Below are positions 1 through 10,597 of a stretch of 64,000 bases of DNA, one piece after another. This stretch comes from Melitaea cinxia. Its lineage: Eukaryota; Arthropoda; Insecta; Lepidoptera; Nymphalidae. Where the stretch lies: NCBI RefSeq assembly GCF_905220565.1, contig NC_059410.1:5223501-5287500 (forward strand). The letters run 5' to 3'. Both the position numbers and the translations under genes were made by a program. The notes beneath the pieces were generated by a model. That model worked only from the letters and a program-made list of their open reading frames with translations. It was not told the origin of the DNA and ran no database searches. Numbering within the stretch: the first letter of the stretch is position 1; each line of letters opens with the position of its first letter.

Positions 1-849
1 CACAACGGTAGTTGGATGGCTGAAACGCTATTTAAAAAGGAACAATATTGTAATATGTTGCTGTTTTAAGATGTAACCAGTGTCCCACCGCAGCTTGGCT
101 CTGGGGTGTCTGCATCAAGCTGGATCGACGATAGCTCCTACGATATTGATGTAATGTGTAGGTGTAAAAAAATATCATAATGCTCAAGAGAACTAACTCC
201 ATTGATGATTTATACTTTATCCGTCGAAATATTACGAGTACTTACCGATGAAAGCTCTCGGTCAACTTATTTTTTGTGACCTTTTGAACAATTATCAACG
301 ATTTTACACAAAACTTAATAAATTATACTCTTCAACCTACCTTACCAATCACAATATCCATTAGTGAAAACCGCTAGAAAGGAACCGCTTGGTGCTACAA
401 CAAACAGACACATTGACGCGATAGAGGAATTTGTGTTATAATATATCTAATACTATCTATACCCGTCCGAATATATCACACTTAGTAAATATAATAATTA
501 TTACTTTAAAAAATTACAAAAAGTATTTAGTATACGTGAGTTGATTTGAAATTGAACTATAAATTTACCGGCCGTCAATCATGTTGAAATTGTTTCGTGA
601 TTAAAGTATATAATTTTAATAATTAAATAATTTACAAAAATAAAAGCAATAATTTTTTTTTTAGTTGTTGACGCCGGTAGAGTAAGCAATTATCTATAAA
701 TAATATATCGTGTATGTACGGAAATGTGATTATGAGGGTTTTTTTCTAAAAAGGGAGGTAAACATCTTAACTTTAGCGTATTCATATATATAATGATATA
801 TATATAGTTAAAACTAATTACAAACGCCTGATATTATCATAAATCTAAC
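1..849. other. AT-rich non-coding stretch
   Basis: I see no gene, convincing long reading frame or recognisable repeat here. The sequence is strongly AT-rich with scattered homopolymer runs. Confidence 0.5.
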
Positions 850-1150
850 AAGCGCTCTAGTATAGTGGTGCAAGTATAACACCGACGGTTCGCGGGTACG
901 ATTCCCGCTCGGGATAGATTTTTGTATTTGCACAAATATTTCTTTCCGGTTTTGATGTATCCGCATTGTACCTCGGAGAGCACGTTAAGCCGTCGGTCCC
1001 GGTTGTTATCATGAATACCTGACAGTAATTTTTACTCAAAGTACATTTGCACCAACTCGCAGTGGAACATTGGGGTGGATTAAGCTCCAATTCTTCTCCT
1101 AAAAATGAGATATAGGCCTTTACCCAACAGTGTGATGGTACAGATTGAAT
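850..1150 (+). repeat. tRNA-headed SINE copy (family SINE-A tail)
   Basis: The head has a Pol III A-box-like TAGTATAGTGG and a B-box-like GGTACGATTCCC, followed by a body with the segment CGGAGAGCACGTTAAGCCGT and a tail ending in ATAGGCCTTTACCCAACAGTG. The same body recurs near 11655-11995, 19548-19760, 28817-29166 and 33260-33581. The small open frames inside it are not genes. Confidence 0.75.
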
Positions 1151-1409
1151 GCGATGCGATATTTGTAGTTATGGAGGGGAATTATACTCGTGTAAAAGGC
1201 TTAGAGGCAAAAGGAACTATTACAGGGAGATTGGCTACCTAATTTTACCAGTTACGTCTACCGAGCAAGACTAAAGATTGTACTATAATACACGAGCATT
1301 GGTAAATACATATGGTCACAGGAGATATATAAATATTTCTCGACATTTCTATGCTACCCGACTAGGACAATAACCTAACTTTACAGAAGATCAGAGCCAA
1401 ATAATACTT

Positions 1410-1555
1410 CTACTAGTAGCGTTGTGTTCCTGTGGTGAGTAAGATGGCCAAAGCTCCTGGGTAAGGTTTGTCTTAGTTGCAATGGGTTCATACGTATCCG
1501 CTTACCATAAGACCTTGTTTGCCACCACCTGAGTGGCCTGGTGTTGGGGCGATTT
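1410..1555 (-). repeat. Degraded copy of the 'CACTAGGTCGGC' repeat family (family Q)
   Basis: Weak similarity to the better copies at 5303-5580 and 16253-16560: the CTTACCAT and GTTCCTGT blocks occur in the reverse orientation. The copy is old and its limits are uncertain. Confidence 0.35.
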
Positions 1556-1607
1556 TAATTATGTAATTACTTCTTTCTTTTTTAATAAGATTTATCTCTT
1601 TTCACCA

Positions 1608-1940
1608 TCATCCCTTCAGCCTATCGCAGTCCACTGCTGGACATAGGCCTCCAGAAGTTTGCGCCAAAAATGGTGTAAACTCATGTGTTTTGCCCATAGT
1701 CACCACGCTGGGCAGGCGGGTTGGTGACCGTAGGGCTGGCTTTGTTGTACCGAAGACGCTGCTGCCCGTCTTCGGTCTGTGTATTTCAAAGCCAGCAGTT
1801 GGATGGTTATTCCGCCATCGGTCGGCTTCGTAAGTTCCAAGGTGGTGGTGGAACTTTTATCGCTCTATAGTCGCCTCTTACGACACCCACGGTAGAGTGG
1901 GGGTGGCTATATTTTTTAATGCCGTAAAGCCACACAGCAA
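1608..1940 (+). repeat. Dispersed repeat, 'GGACATAGGCCT' family (family P)
   Basis: About 330 bp running from CCACTGCTGGACATAGGCC through a CAGGCGGGTTGGTGACCG block to a CGCCTCTTACGACACCCACG block near the end. Other copies lie at 19221-19533 (-), 28134-28464 (-), 41748-42080 (+) and 44802-45003 (-, partial). It looks like the 3' part of a retroposon or a SINE. It has no coding capacity of its own. Confidence 0.75.
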
Positions 1941-2416
1941 TTTCTCTTTTCATTCGTAGTTATCTCACGGCATCGTTCGTACCACAACAAATTTTGATGT
2001 AACGAACTGATCTCAATAAAGAATGCACTAACCATTAGAGACATGATTTAGAATTCTAGTCAGTTAATTTAAAAATTTACGTCAAGTATAAGATCCGAAT
2101 TGGACTAGAGATATTATATATTCATCTGTATGATTTCTTTTATATGTTTATTTATTTATAGATCTCTTGGTACTAAATTAATTTTTGAAAACTATCATGG
2201 CATAAGCACGTTCAAGGCCTTGGTAGCAATGTACATGTTCCTGAACTAATTAGCGTGAATCTTTTCTTTAATTGAATGTGCGTTTTACCTAGATAGTTCC
2301 GGAAGAGTACGATTCTTATCTCTCAATTCTGGGAACACACGACTCTACTTAAGAATTGGTATTAAATCAAAATAGGTCCTAAGATAAGAAGAAGGCTTTC
2401 CACTTATTATTTTATC
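1941..2416. other. Unannotated AT-rich spacer
   Basis: I see no gene or recognisable mobile element here. It ends at the perfect palindrome beginning at 2417. Confidence 0.45.
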
Positions 2417-2484
2417 TTTAATAAATGCATATCAATGAAAGTGTCATAATATTATGACACTTTCATTGATATGCATTTATTAAA
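2417..2484. repeat. Perfect 68-bp palindrome with no spacer
   Basis: Positions 2417-2450 are the exact reverse complement of 2451-2484, read base by base, with the centre at CATAAT|ATTATG. Symmetry is lost immediately outside. The DNA could extrude as a 34-bp cruciform or be transcribed as a hairpin. Confidence 0.95.
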
Positions 2485-2707
2485 TTTCTTCGAAGAATAT
2501 TCTTTTAAGAAATAAAATAATTTTAAACTTTCTATTTATGTAAATAAACACGAACATTTTAAAAACTTTTCGTTTTTGCAATGTTTTGGCGTTGTTTTTG
2601 GCGTTGTTGATGTTTTAACGTACTATCTTTGTTATAATTCTTCCCGGACCCGTACTACCCGGACCCGCGCTTCATCCTGTTCTTCCTGGAACCGTACATT
2701 ATAGGCG

Positions 2708-2901
2708 GTATAATTTAATAGTTATTTTGATAAAACCTCCAACCTCCAATTAAACCCCCTTAGCGGCGGAATATTGCAAAATCCGTTCTTAGCGGACGTC
2801 TAAAATCTACCTCCCTGCTAAATTTCATCTTTGTCCATCCTGGATGGATGGACCATCTAGCGGTTTTTGAGTTCTCGTGATGAGTGAGTCAGTGACCTTT
2901 C

Positions 2902-2962
<61 letters not shown>

Positions 2963-3560
2963 GCATATATATATATGCATATATCTCTTTTATATCTATA
3001 TATATATATATATATATATAGATTACGATGCATTATTTGGACATCTTCTAACCATTTATAGAGCATACATTTTAAAGTTCAAGTATTTTACTTCAAAAAC
3101 ATAGGACTTTCATACAAACTTCCAACCCCCGTTTTACCCCCTTAAGGGTCGAGTTTCGTAAAATTCGTTCTTAGCGAATGTCTACGCTTTATAAGGAACC
3201 TACCTGCCAAATTTCAAGTTTGTAGCTGTTATACTTTCGGAGATTTCGTGATGAGTGAGTCAACCTACTATCCCCCGTTGTAACCCCAAGAGGGATTGTT
3301 TTCTAAAGATACATTATTTGGACACCTTTTCACCATCTAGAGAGCATACATTTTAAATTTCGTCTCTTACTTAAAAAACATAGGTCTTTCATACAAACTT
3401 CCAACCCTCGTTTTATTCCCTTAAGGGTCGACTATCATATAATTCGTTCTTAGCGGATGTCTAAACCCTATAAGAAACTTAACAACCAAATTTTAAGTTT
3501 ATAGCTTTTATAGTTTCGGAGATTTCGTGATGAGTGAGTCAACCTACCATCCTCCGTTTT
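2708..3560 (+). repeat. 282-bp-period tandem repeat (family R), first part, with an expanded TA microsatellite
   Basis: A leader similar to 42480-42720 is followed by repeat units carrying CCAACCCCCGTTTTA, GAGCATACATTTTAAA and GGAGATTTCGTGATGAGTGA. A roughly 115-bp (TA)n tract at about 2908-3020 sits between GTGACCTTTCTCTTTT and GATTACGATG. The same place holds only a few TA steps in the copy at 42760. The array is broken near 3560 and resumes near 5210. Confidence 0.85.
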
Positions 3561-3604
3561 AAGTCCAAAATAATAATAAAAATAATAATAATGATAATAG
3601 ACCC

Positions 3605-4895
3605 TTTCCGAAGCTGAATCTTACCGGTATCTGGGTATGTCACAATGCATAGGGGTGAAGGAAGTGGATATGAAACAGGCAGTTTGCGAAATCTTTTTTG
3701 GACGGCTGACAAGTTCTTCGGAGCTACTTGTCTGGAGCCAACAAGGTCCGAGCCTATAACGCCTGGGTCATGCCTACTCTCTTGTACACCTTTGGCATAC
3801 TCAGATGGACTCAGACCGAACTTGACGCCCTGGACAGAAGAGTCCGCACAACTATGACGCACCATCGCGTGCATCACCCTAAGTCGTCGGTCATGAGACT
3901 GTACATCCCGCGGAAGTGTGGTGGTCGAGGCATGTTAAGCGCTAAGACCATGCATAACCGCGAGGTGTGCAGCCTCAGGGCTTACTTTGAAACGAGACGG
4001 GACAGCGCTTTGCATGGTGACGTTTCAATGTGTGACAAAGGACTAACCCCCCTAGCCTTGGCCAAAGAGAACTGGCAGAAACCAGTCGTACTGAGCACCT
4101 CTGACCGGGAGACCGTATGGATGGAGAAGGAACTGCATGGACGGTTCTATAAGGCGCTTCACGCACCACACGTGGACAGTAAGGCCTCCGTTCAGTGGCT
4201 GCGATTCGGCGACCTCTTTGGGGAAACCGAAGGTTTTGTCTGTGCAATACAAGATCAGGTGGTCAAGACGAACAACTACCGAAAGCACGTCCTGAAGGAT
4301 GGCACTCCCGACTTCTGTCGAGCCTGTCGTCATCCCGGTGAGTCACTCAGGCATGTGCTTTCGGGTTGTTCCGCGCTTGCTAATACTGAGTACTTGCACA
4401 GACACAGCCAAGTGGCCAAGATTCTCCACCAAGAGCTTGCTCTTATGTACGGTCTCCTGGAACAGAGGATGCCGTATTACCAATACTCACCGGTGCCAGT
4501 ACTCGAACGCGACGGATTCCGGCTCTACTGGGACCTGCCTATCGCCACATACGCTACTGGCGAACAAGCCTGATATCGTGGTGATGGACAGGGCACGGTC
4601 GAGGGTATTTTTAGTGGACATCACCATCCCGCATGACGAGAACCTCGTGAAAGCCGAGACTGAGAAAAAACGTCAATATCTGGATCTAGCGCACGAGATT
4701 GTCGACATGTGGGGTGTGGGGTCTGCTGAAATAATCTCTATCGTAATATCTGCCAATGGTTTGATCCCGGTTAGCCTCGCTCACCATCTGAGGCAACTGG
4801 GGATCCGGGACGGTTCGCTCGCAGCCAGGATGCAGAAGGCGGTGTTACTTGACTCGGCTAGGATTGTCCGCCGGTTTCTCAGCCTACAGCCCTAA
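3605..4895 (+). pseudogene. Non-LTR retrotransposon remnant, Dong/R4-like, with REL endonuclease domain
   Basis: This is the C-terminal part of a reverse-transcriptase polyprotein, truncated at the 5' end. An SYRYLGM segment leads, after a frameshift near 3710, into a long frame with the thumb-like segment YNAWVMPTLLYTFGILRWT. A CCHC knuckle follows (CRAC, then His, then Cys in HVLSGC, near 4312-4370). After a second frameshift near 4565 come KPDIVV and LVDITIP, the core of a restriction-like endonuclease. This layout is that of R2/R4/Dong elements. ATAATA-type triplets on both sides (about 3569-3598 and 5043-5055) fit the known preference of Dong elements for TAA repeats. It is inactive, being truncated and twice frameshifted. 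The clade is inferred from domain order, not from a search. Confidence 0.8.
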
Positions 4896-5209
4896 CCCAC
4901 GGCCGTTTGATCTCCCTGCCGGGGCGTATTCCTCCACCCGCTTATATTTATATATGTAAGTATAAGTAAATTTATTTATATACGTAGTTATCATAATATA
5001 TGTATCTAGTATGTATTGGGCGGGCGGAGTGACATTCAGTAAGATGATAATAATACTTTTTTTTATTTGCAACATCCACACAAATCAATATTACATATCC
5101 ATTAAACTAAACAATTAAATTATACAGTAAGGATATCGCAAAACCGGTCTCAAGCTCGGCATATGCTGGCAGGGCTGTCAGCGCCGGTCTTCCGCTTGAG
5201 CCGTCGGGT
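4896..5209 (+). repeat. 3' tail and flank of the Dong/R4-like insertion
   Basis: Non-coding sequence between the end of the retrotransposon frame and the resumption of the family R tandem repeat at about 5210. It includes ATAATAATA-type triplets near 5043-5055. The precise 3' end of the element was not determined. Confidence 0.45.
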
Positions 5210-5640
5210 GACACAAAAGGGAGTTGATTTCTAAAAATACATTATTTGGACACCTTTTCACCATCTATAGAGCATACATTTTAAATTTTAAGTATCTTAC
5301 TTTTTTTATATATCACTAGGTCGGCACACAAGCGTACGGCTCACCTGATGGTAAGAGATTACCGTAGCTTATAGACGCCTGCAACACCAGAAGCATCGCA
5401 AGCGCGTTGCTGACCCAATCCCCAATCCCCCCGCAGGAGCTCTGGTCACCTTACTCACCAACAGGAACACAATACTGCTTGAAAACAGTATTATTTAGCT
5501 GTGGTCTTCTGTAAGGTCGAGGTACTACCCCAGTCTGGCTGCTCCATATTTTGAGCAGGAAATTTCTGCTGTGCCCTACCTCACTTCAAAAAGATATGAC
5601 TTTCATACAAACTTCCAACCCCTGTTTTATCCCCTTTTAT
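5210..5640 (+). repeat. Family R tandem repeat, second part, split by a family Q insertion
   Basis: The unit resumes with AAAAGGGAGTTGATTTCTAA and continues to CTTACTT, is interrupted by the family Q element, then picks up at ACTTCAAAAAG and CCAACCCCTGTTTTATCC. Joined to 3560, this restores the unit order seen in the intact array at 42.6-43.9 kb. Confidence 0.8.
5303..5580 (+). repeat. Dispersed repeat (family Q)
   Basis: About 280 bp from CACTAGGTCGGCACACAAGC to GCTGTGCCCTACCTCA, inserted in a family R unit and flanked by a likely ACTT duplication. Good copies occur at 16253-16560 (+) and 45716-45892 (-). Probably a retroposon 3' end. Confidence 0.75.
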
Positions 5641-5754
5641 TCTTTTCCCCCCTACATCTACCATATACTCTGTGGTCCCCGTGTTATCGTGTATCTGAAT
5701 ATGCTAATAATTAATGATAATTTTATTTAGTACTTACAGATAAGTCATAATCAG

Positions 5755-6080
5755 ACAACATGAAGGAACAATGCAAAGGTCCAAGAGGACATACCGCCCG
5801 CGGGGGCCAAGCGGGCGATGGGTCCCGACTCACATCCGCATTGCACGGTCCCAAGTCGGGGAGGGCGCGCTTCGTGTTCGAGCGCGCCTTCCGAGGTGCT
5901 TTGCACCGCGGTGGGCCCGCAAGAGCAAGCGGTGGGGTCTGCGGAAGCATGCTAAAGCGTCCCCGCGACCCCGCCACATAGGCGCCTAGGCGGACACACG
6001 TGGCGGTTTTTAATCAGTAAGAGTCTGAATCCGGGCGGGGGCTCATGAGGATTTTCCCCACGCTAAAAAAAGGGTTACCT
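5755..6080. repeat. GC-rich island, probably retroposon-derived
   Basis: The block is far richer in GC than its surroundings, with CCGCCCGCGGGGGCC near its start and a tail CTCATGAGGATTTTCCCC. Several frames stay open only because stops are rare in GC-rich DNA; none shows a recognisable domain. I favour a fossil element over a gene. Confidence 0.4.
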
Positions 6081-7150
6081 TTGCTAGTTTTTTATTTCAT
6101 GTCGTCTTCTTAAGGCTCAAGAGGATATGCCAACTGATGTGGCACATTGGTGTACAAAAAATATATATTACAACTTTTATTTGATCATTTAAATTTTAAA
6201 ATTGATAATAAATTTTTGATATTTAATTTTATTTTTGTTTCTCATGCTTTAATTTTATCCATGTACCTTAAAAAAAATAACAAGTTCATTGATATTCATG
6301 TTCAGAAGTAGCTCGAAAAGATATTTAAGTGCTCTAGACTAAGACTAAGACTACAGTCTTTGAAACTTTGAAAAAGGAGTGACCTTCAAATATTAAAGTT
6401 TCGACTTGAGATTTTCAGGATCTTTATCAATTTTCTTGTTGATAATAATGAAATAATGAGAAAAACAATTTATGAAAAATCGATTTCTTATATATACATA
6501 CATAAATATGAAATTTATTTTATATTACTCGCCAATAAATGTCAGAAAGAGTTATATTTTTCACTTTATGTTTAAGTTGATTATCGATAAAGAGTTATTG
6601 ATTTGACTTTTATCTTTGTACCAAAACGTCGTTAATAGGATAAAAATATTTGCACAATGTCATTTTCTTTACGAATGTAATTACTAGCGTATTCTTTTTT
6701 TTTAAATCCCAGTAATATTTTTCTATTTTTTTAATATACTTAGATACGAATTAGATGTGATAAAGGGCTGCCAATAATAGTTTTTTAACAAAAGAAGGAA
6801 CTTGAAAAAAAGAAAAAATAATAATGGAGAATAATGGGAGACATCTGGACCTTAACCGGGTCTTCTAGTTTTGGGAATATCCGATTTCCCAAATTTTGTG
6901 GATGCGGTGGCGAAATTTATCTTCATATTCTAATGATATTGTAGAAATTTTTCACTGGCTGATAACACGTATAAAACGACATTTTCTAAAAAAGAATCTT
7001 AGCCAGGTTGATTTATTGTTGGAGCCTTTTTCAAAAATCATAAAGTCCACAAAGATCTTCGTCTTGACCGGAAAAAAATATTCATACAAATAGGAACAAA
7101 CATTAGCGGAAAACAAACCCACATTGAACACATACTGAAAAATTGGCATT
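6081..7150. other. AT-rich spacer without recognisable genes
   Basis: No supported gene. The short frames at 6896-7158 carry no domain. The stretch leads into a retrotransposon tail. Confidence 0.4.
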
Positions 7151-7159
7151 TTCATCATC

Positions 7160-7398
7160 GACGTGCTTCAAATAGTGTAACACTCAGGAAGGACCACAAA
7201 TTAATATTTCCTAAATGCCGGCTCAGGTAAATAAGTAGTTCCTTTATAGGAATGTGTATCTTAATATATAATAAGATTCCAGCTGCGCTTCAATCTCTGC
7301 CTTTACTGAAGTTTAAAAAAGTTATTAAGCGAGCTTTATGTAATAAAGCTTATTATAACATCAATGAATACCTTAATGATGAAAAGGCATGGGATTGA
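7160..7398 (+). pseudogene. Jockey-type reverse transcriptase, C-terminal fragment
   Basis: Translation, with an in-frame stop near 7227, gives NSVTLRKDHKLIFPKCRL, then YNKIPAALQSLPLLKFKKV and LCNKAYYNINEYLND. This is the typical C-terminus of jockey/BS-like non-LTR reverse transcriptases. Only the last 80 or so residues remain, and the fragment is followed by a probable 3' UTR ending near 7650 with an AATAAA. Confidence 0.65.
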
Positions 7399-7877
7399 AA
7401 TAAAGCTCGACCAGGCTATGTCTATGACCCTCCCCGTAAATAGATACAGTTACAAATATTATGAGCAGGTGGCATGTGGCGGTTCGTTCTCGTGTTTGTT
7501 CTGATCATTTCATGGTCTACAGGTCAACTATTACGTTTTTATCTTGTATGTGACTTTAAATATTTAAAAAAGTACCGAGAGTTTTTTTTCCTCCGGTTTT
7601 TTTTCTCTCGACCTACGCTATGTTATTTATTGTAATATTTAATAAAGCTGAGGATAAAATAGGAAGGTAATATCTACTGAGAAATTAGAAATTTTGAATA
7701 ACTTAACACTTTGACTAAGTTAAGGTTGCTGGTACCCAGGTGTATTACAAGTTTGTAATGTACCTAATATTAAAATATAGTATAATATAATAATAATAAG
7801 AATAATAATAATATACACATATACACAAGAATTACTCGTTTGAAGGTACGACATAAAGAATATTTTAGGCATAATTA

Positions 7878-7883
7878 TTTATT
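7878..7883 (-). terminator. Poly(A) signal of the secreted-protein gene
   Basis: AATAAA on the minus strand, about 35 nt downstream of the stop codon at 7918-7920. Confidence 0.7.
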
Positions 7884-7917
7884 GATTCACATTTGTCACA
7901 GATTCAAATATATTTAC

Positions 7918-8499
7918 TTAGTTGAGAGTGTCAGGCAGGACTACAACGGGATCAGGGATCACGATGGGCTCAACAATGACGGGGTCGACGGGTACATCAG
8001 GGACCACGATGGGCGCAACAATGACGGGTTCAACGGGTGCTTCAGGTTCGTCTACGACAATAACGGGAGAGGTGTCGACATCTTCTTCGACGGGTTCGGG
8101 ACGCGGAACCACGGGGCTATCTTCGATAGACACGGCGTTAGAAGAGTCAGAGTTCACGTTAATGATGATACTGACGAGAGGAGAGCTGGCGGCGGGGGCG
8201 GCGGGGGCATCGGGGGCGACGGGGTCGACGATAACAGGTGATACGTCGACTTCGTGTAAGTCTTCGTTATCAATGATGACAGGGCCGACAGAAATGCCCT
8301 CTTCGACGGGCTTAGCAGGAGCGAGAATCTCATCGAGCAGGGCCTGGAGTGCGGCAGCAGTAGCGGGGTCGGTGTTGGGGTGTTGGATTAAGTCTAGGAT
8401 TTGCTGGATTTCAGCTGCTTCAGCGGCAACGACGTCGGGGAGTTCGAAGCGAGCCGTAGCTGCGGCGACGCAGAGAGCAAATACAACGAAGAATTTCAT
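7918..8499 (-). CDS. Small secreted acidic Pro/Val-rich repeat protein, function unknown
   Basis: An intact 193-residue protein. Residues 1-16 (MKFFVVFALCVAAATA) form a clear signal peptide with probable cleavage before RFELP. Residues 17-65 are Ala/Leu-rich and likely helical, with a PATAAALQALLDEI segment. The rest is acidic and built of short PVIV/PVIVD/PVEP repeats, becoming almost uninterrupted Pro-Val-Ile at the C-terminus, which ends in PDTLN. There are no Cys residues after the signal peptide. It has its own promoter (TATA near 8540-8544, initiator near 8508-8513) and poly(A) signal. That arrangement suggests a strongly expressed secreted product such as a gut-lining, cuticular or silk-associated protein; this is inference only. 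GC content is far above the flanks. I do not recognise a named family. Confidence 0.85.
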   Translation of the reverse strand: MKFFVVFALCVAAATARFELPDVVAAEAAEIQQILDLIQHPNTDPATAAALQALLDEILAPAKPVEEGISVGPVIIDNEDLHEVDVSPVIVDPVAPDAPAAPAASSPLVSIIINVNSDSSNAVSIEDSPVVPRPEPVEEDVDTSPVIVVDEPEAPVEPVIVAPIVVPDVPVDPVIVEPIVIPDPVVVLPDTLN

Positions 8500-8507
8500 C
8501 TTGATTT

Positions 8508-8544
8508 AACTGAAAAATAAGTTCTTAAATTAGGTAACGTTATA
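8508..8544 (-). promoter_or_regulatory. TATA box and arthropod initiator of the secreted-protein gene
   Basis: On the minus strand TATAA occupies 8544-8540 and TCAGTT, a perfect arthropod initiator, occupies 8513-8508. The initiator A at 8511 is 33 nt from the first T of the TATA box. This predicts a leader of about 12 nt before the ATG at 8499. The same TTTTTCAG could instead be a splice acceptor, but the TATA spacing favours a start site. Confidence 0.65.
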
Positions 8545-8871
8545 AAAATATTTAGTATTTAAATTCAACTATACCTAAAATATGACGAACTCAAGTTACA
8601 GTAAAAATGATGTCAAATAGTTTTTTTTACTTACTGGCTGTTCGGTATAGTAGACAAAGACTACTTATAAAAAATAGATTTGCTTTGGTATTTATAATAA
8701 TTTTTTATCTATCAACGCAGTAATGATAACGTAATCCGAATAAGAATGACACGATTAATAAATACACTGACAACACGTGGCCATCCCTGGATTAGTAGAC
8801 CATCGTAGTACGTACTACTGTAAAAGGTTATTTTCTTATGCAATAAACTAACTACCAAATACATAATGGTG

Positions 8872-9187
8872 TTTGCTCGCAAACGAAAAAAACCGACTTC
8901 AATTACATCGACGAGTAATACAACGTAAGTAGACGAAAAAAATTAATAAAACGCACTAGTCCTCACTACGATTTTCGAGGGATCCCCTTGATTTCTCTGG
9001 AATCCCATCATCAGATCCTGGTTTCCTTATCATGGTACTACACTCAGGATATCTTCTTTCTAACAAAAAAAGAATTATCAAAATCGGTTCATAAACGACG
9101 AAGTTATCCCCGATCATTTATATATATATATATATATATATGATCGAATTGAGTAACCTCCTCCTTTCTTGAAATCGGTGAAAAAAC
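8872..9187 (+). repeat. Family S element, 'AACCGACTTC'-ended
   Basis: Starts with TTTGCTCGCAAACGAAAAAA and ACCGACTTCAATTACATCGA, and ends with a degenerate CGAATTGAGTAACCTCCTCC and a GAAATCGGT remnant. Both ends carry AACCGACTTC in inverted orientation. Contains a short TA tract at about 9118-9140. Related copies lie at 16690-17190, 35655-36272, 39009-40833, 47414-49450 and 51825-52190. Confidence 0.75.
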
Positions 9188-10280
9188 AAATTATTTCAAT
9201 AGAATTAATTTAACCATCATCAATATTACTGTCGTCGAACCAGACAGTAACAAGGTTTATTAACTAATTTTGATTAAAAATTTAGCACAAATAGATATTT
9301 CATTTTTGGCTAAATAATGTTATATTTTGCTTAAATATCTTTCAAAATATGGAATTCGAGATTTTTAATTCCAATACTGTATATGAATGATGTACAACAT
9401 GTACTCTAGTCTATAGTCATTAAACAACCAAATGCAGCAATCACTTTACATTAGGACATATCACGATCGCTCAAACACCTTCAAATTTTGTGCTTTTTAA
9501 ATGTCTAACGTTTTCACCAGCATAATATCCGATGTCGTGGGAATATCGGGACAATAAGTAGCCTATTTTTTATTCTGGAACACCAGCTACCTTCGTACTA
9601 AGTTTATTGACAATTAGCTTAGCTCAGTAGTTTTGCGTCACTTTATTATTATTATTATTATGTTTTGAAACAAACAACATCAATAGTACATTCATATACA
9701 ACATACCACTAACACTTTTTCAAACAAGTCTCCACTAATAATTATAACAATAATACAATTTAGCAACATAATTTGGAGCGAAATAAGAAAAATTTTATTA
9801 ACATTAAAAATATAAAAGATACAAAACAAATACACCATAATATTAATACAATACGATTAGCCAATACAAAATTTCAAAAAAAGGCTAATACGTAAATAAA
9901 AGACCAAAAAAAATTATAGTATTAAAAAGCAATTTAAATATAGAACAAAGGGAAACAAGTAAACTGAAAAATATAATCTTTATCATTGCTGTTTTAATCC
10001 ATGTCATAAAGATTAATTGTTGATTAGACTTAAATTATCAGTTAGATTATTAAAAAATTTCGTGCTCAAGATTCCGTTTCCTTTCCTCTTTACGAATAAC
10101 ATATATAAATACTATAAGATAACAATAATCAATGTATAAATTAGTTAATTAAATAAATATATCAAATATTCTTCTTCGTATTCGTTCAGAGTATAATAAC
10201 GACTGGCGATTTAATATTAAAAGTTTAGCATCTACCTGACCATTGTTATAATTATCACTCTAAAACAAATGCTACTTATC
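9188..10280. other. AT-rich spacer
   Basis: No gene recognised. There is a short ATT-repeat near 9642-9660 and many A/T runs, with no structured element that I can define. Confidence 0.4.
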
Positions 10281-10281
10281 T

Positions 10282-10500
10282 TATATATAAAATTCTCGTG
10301 TCACAATGTTAGTTACAATACTCATCCGAAACGGCTGGAGCGATTTTTATGAAATTTTTTGTGTATATCGGGTAGGTCTAAAAATCGGTCAACATCTATT
10401 TTTCTTACTCCTAAGTTGGATTAAGGGGGTTAATAATATAATATATATAATAATATAACATATATGGCATAACAAAGTTTGCGGCGTCTGTTAGTCTATA
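10282..10500 (+). repeat. Dispersed repeat (family V)
   Basis: The segment from AAAATTCTCGTGTCACAATG through CCGAAACGGCTGGAGCGATT to an ATATGGCATAACAAAGTTTG tail is repeated at 61155-61362 (+) and nested in reverse at 16938-17120. A more diverged relative lies at 12140-12335. Confidence 0.7.
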
Positions 10501-10597
10501 ATTTGTTTAAAATTAAGTCAAAATTCGGTTAGTTGATTTTTTATGATTTATATAACATAATACAAATAGTTAAATTAAAATATTATGTAAATTTGAC

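Noticed and set aside
2857..3104. Open frames of Tyr-Ile repeats on both strands
   Set aside because: These are translations of a TA microsatellite.
5723..5989. Three overlapping open frames of 70-84 residues
   Set aside because: GC-rich repeat-like DNA with few stops on either strand; no domain, start context or splice signals.
8625..8640. A CAGCCA|GTAAGT donor upstream of the secreted-protein gene, with TATAAG before it, as a separate 5' exon
   Set aside because: With that TATA box the exon would be only about five nt. The nearer TATA and TCAGTT pair gives a normal start without an intron. It is kept only as an alternative.
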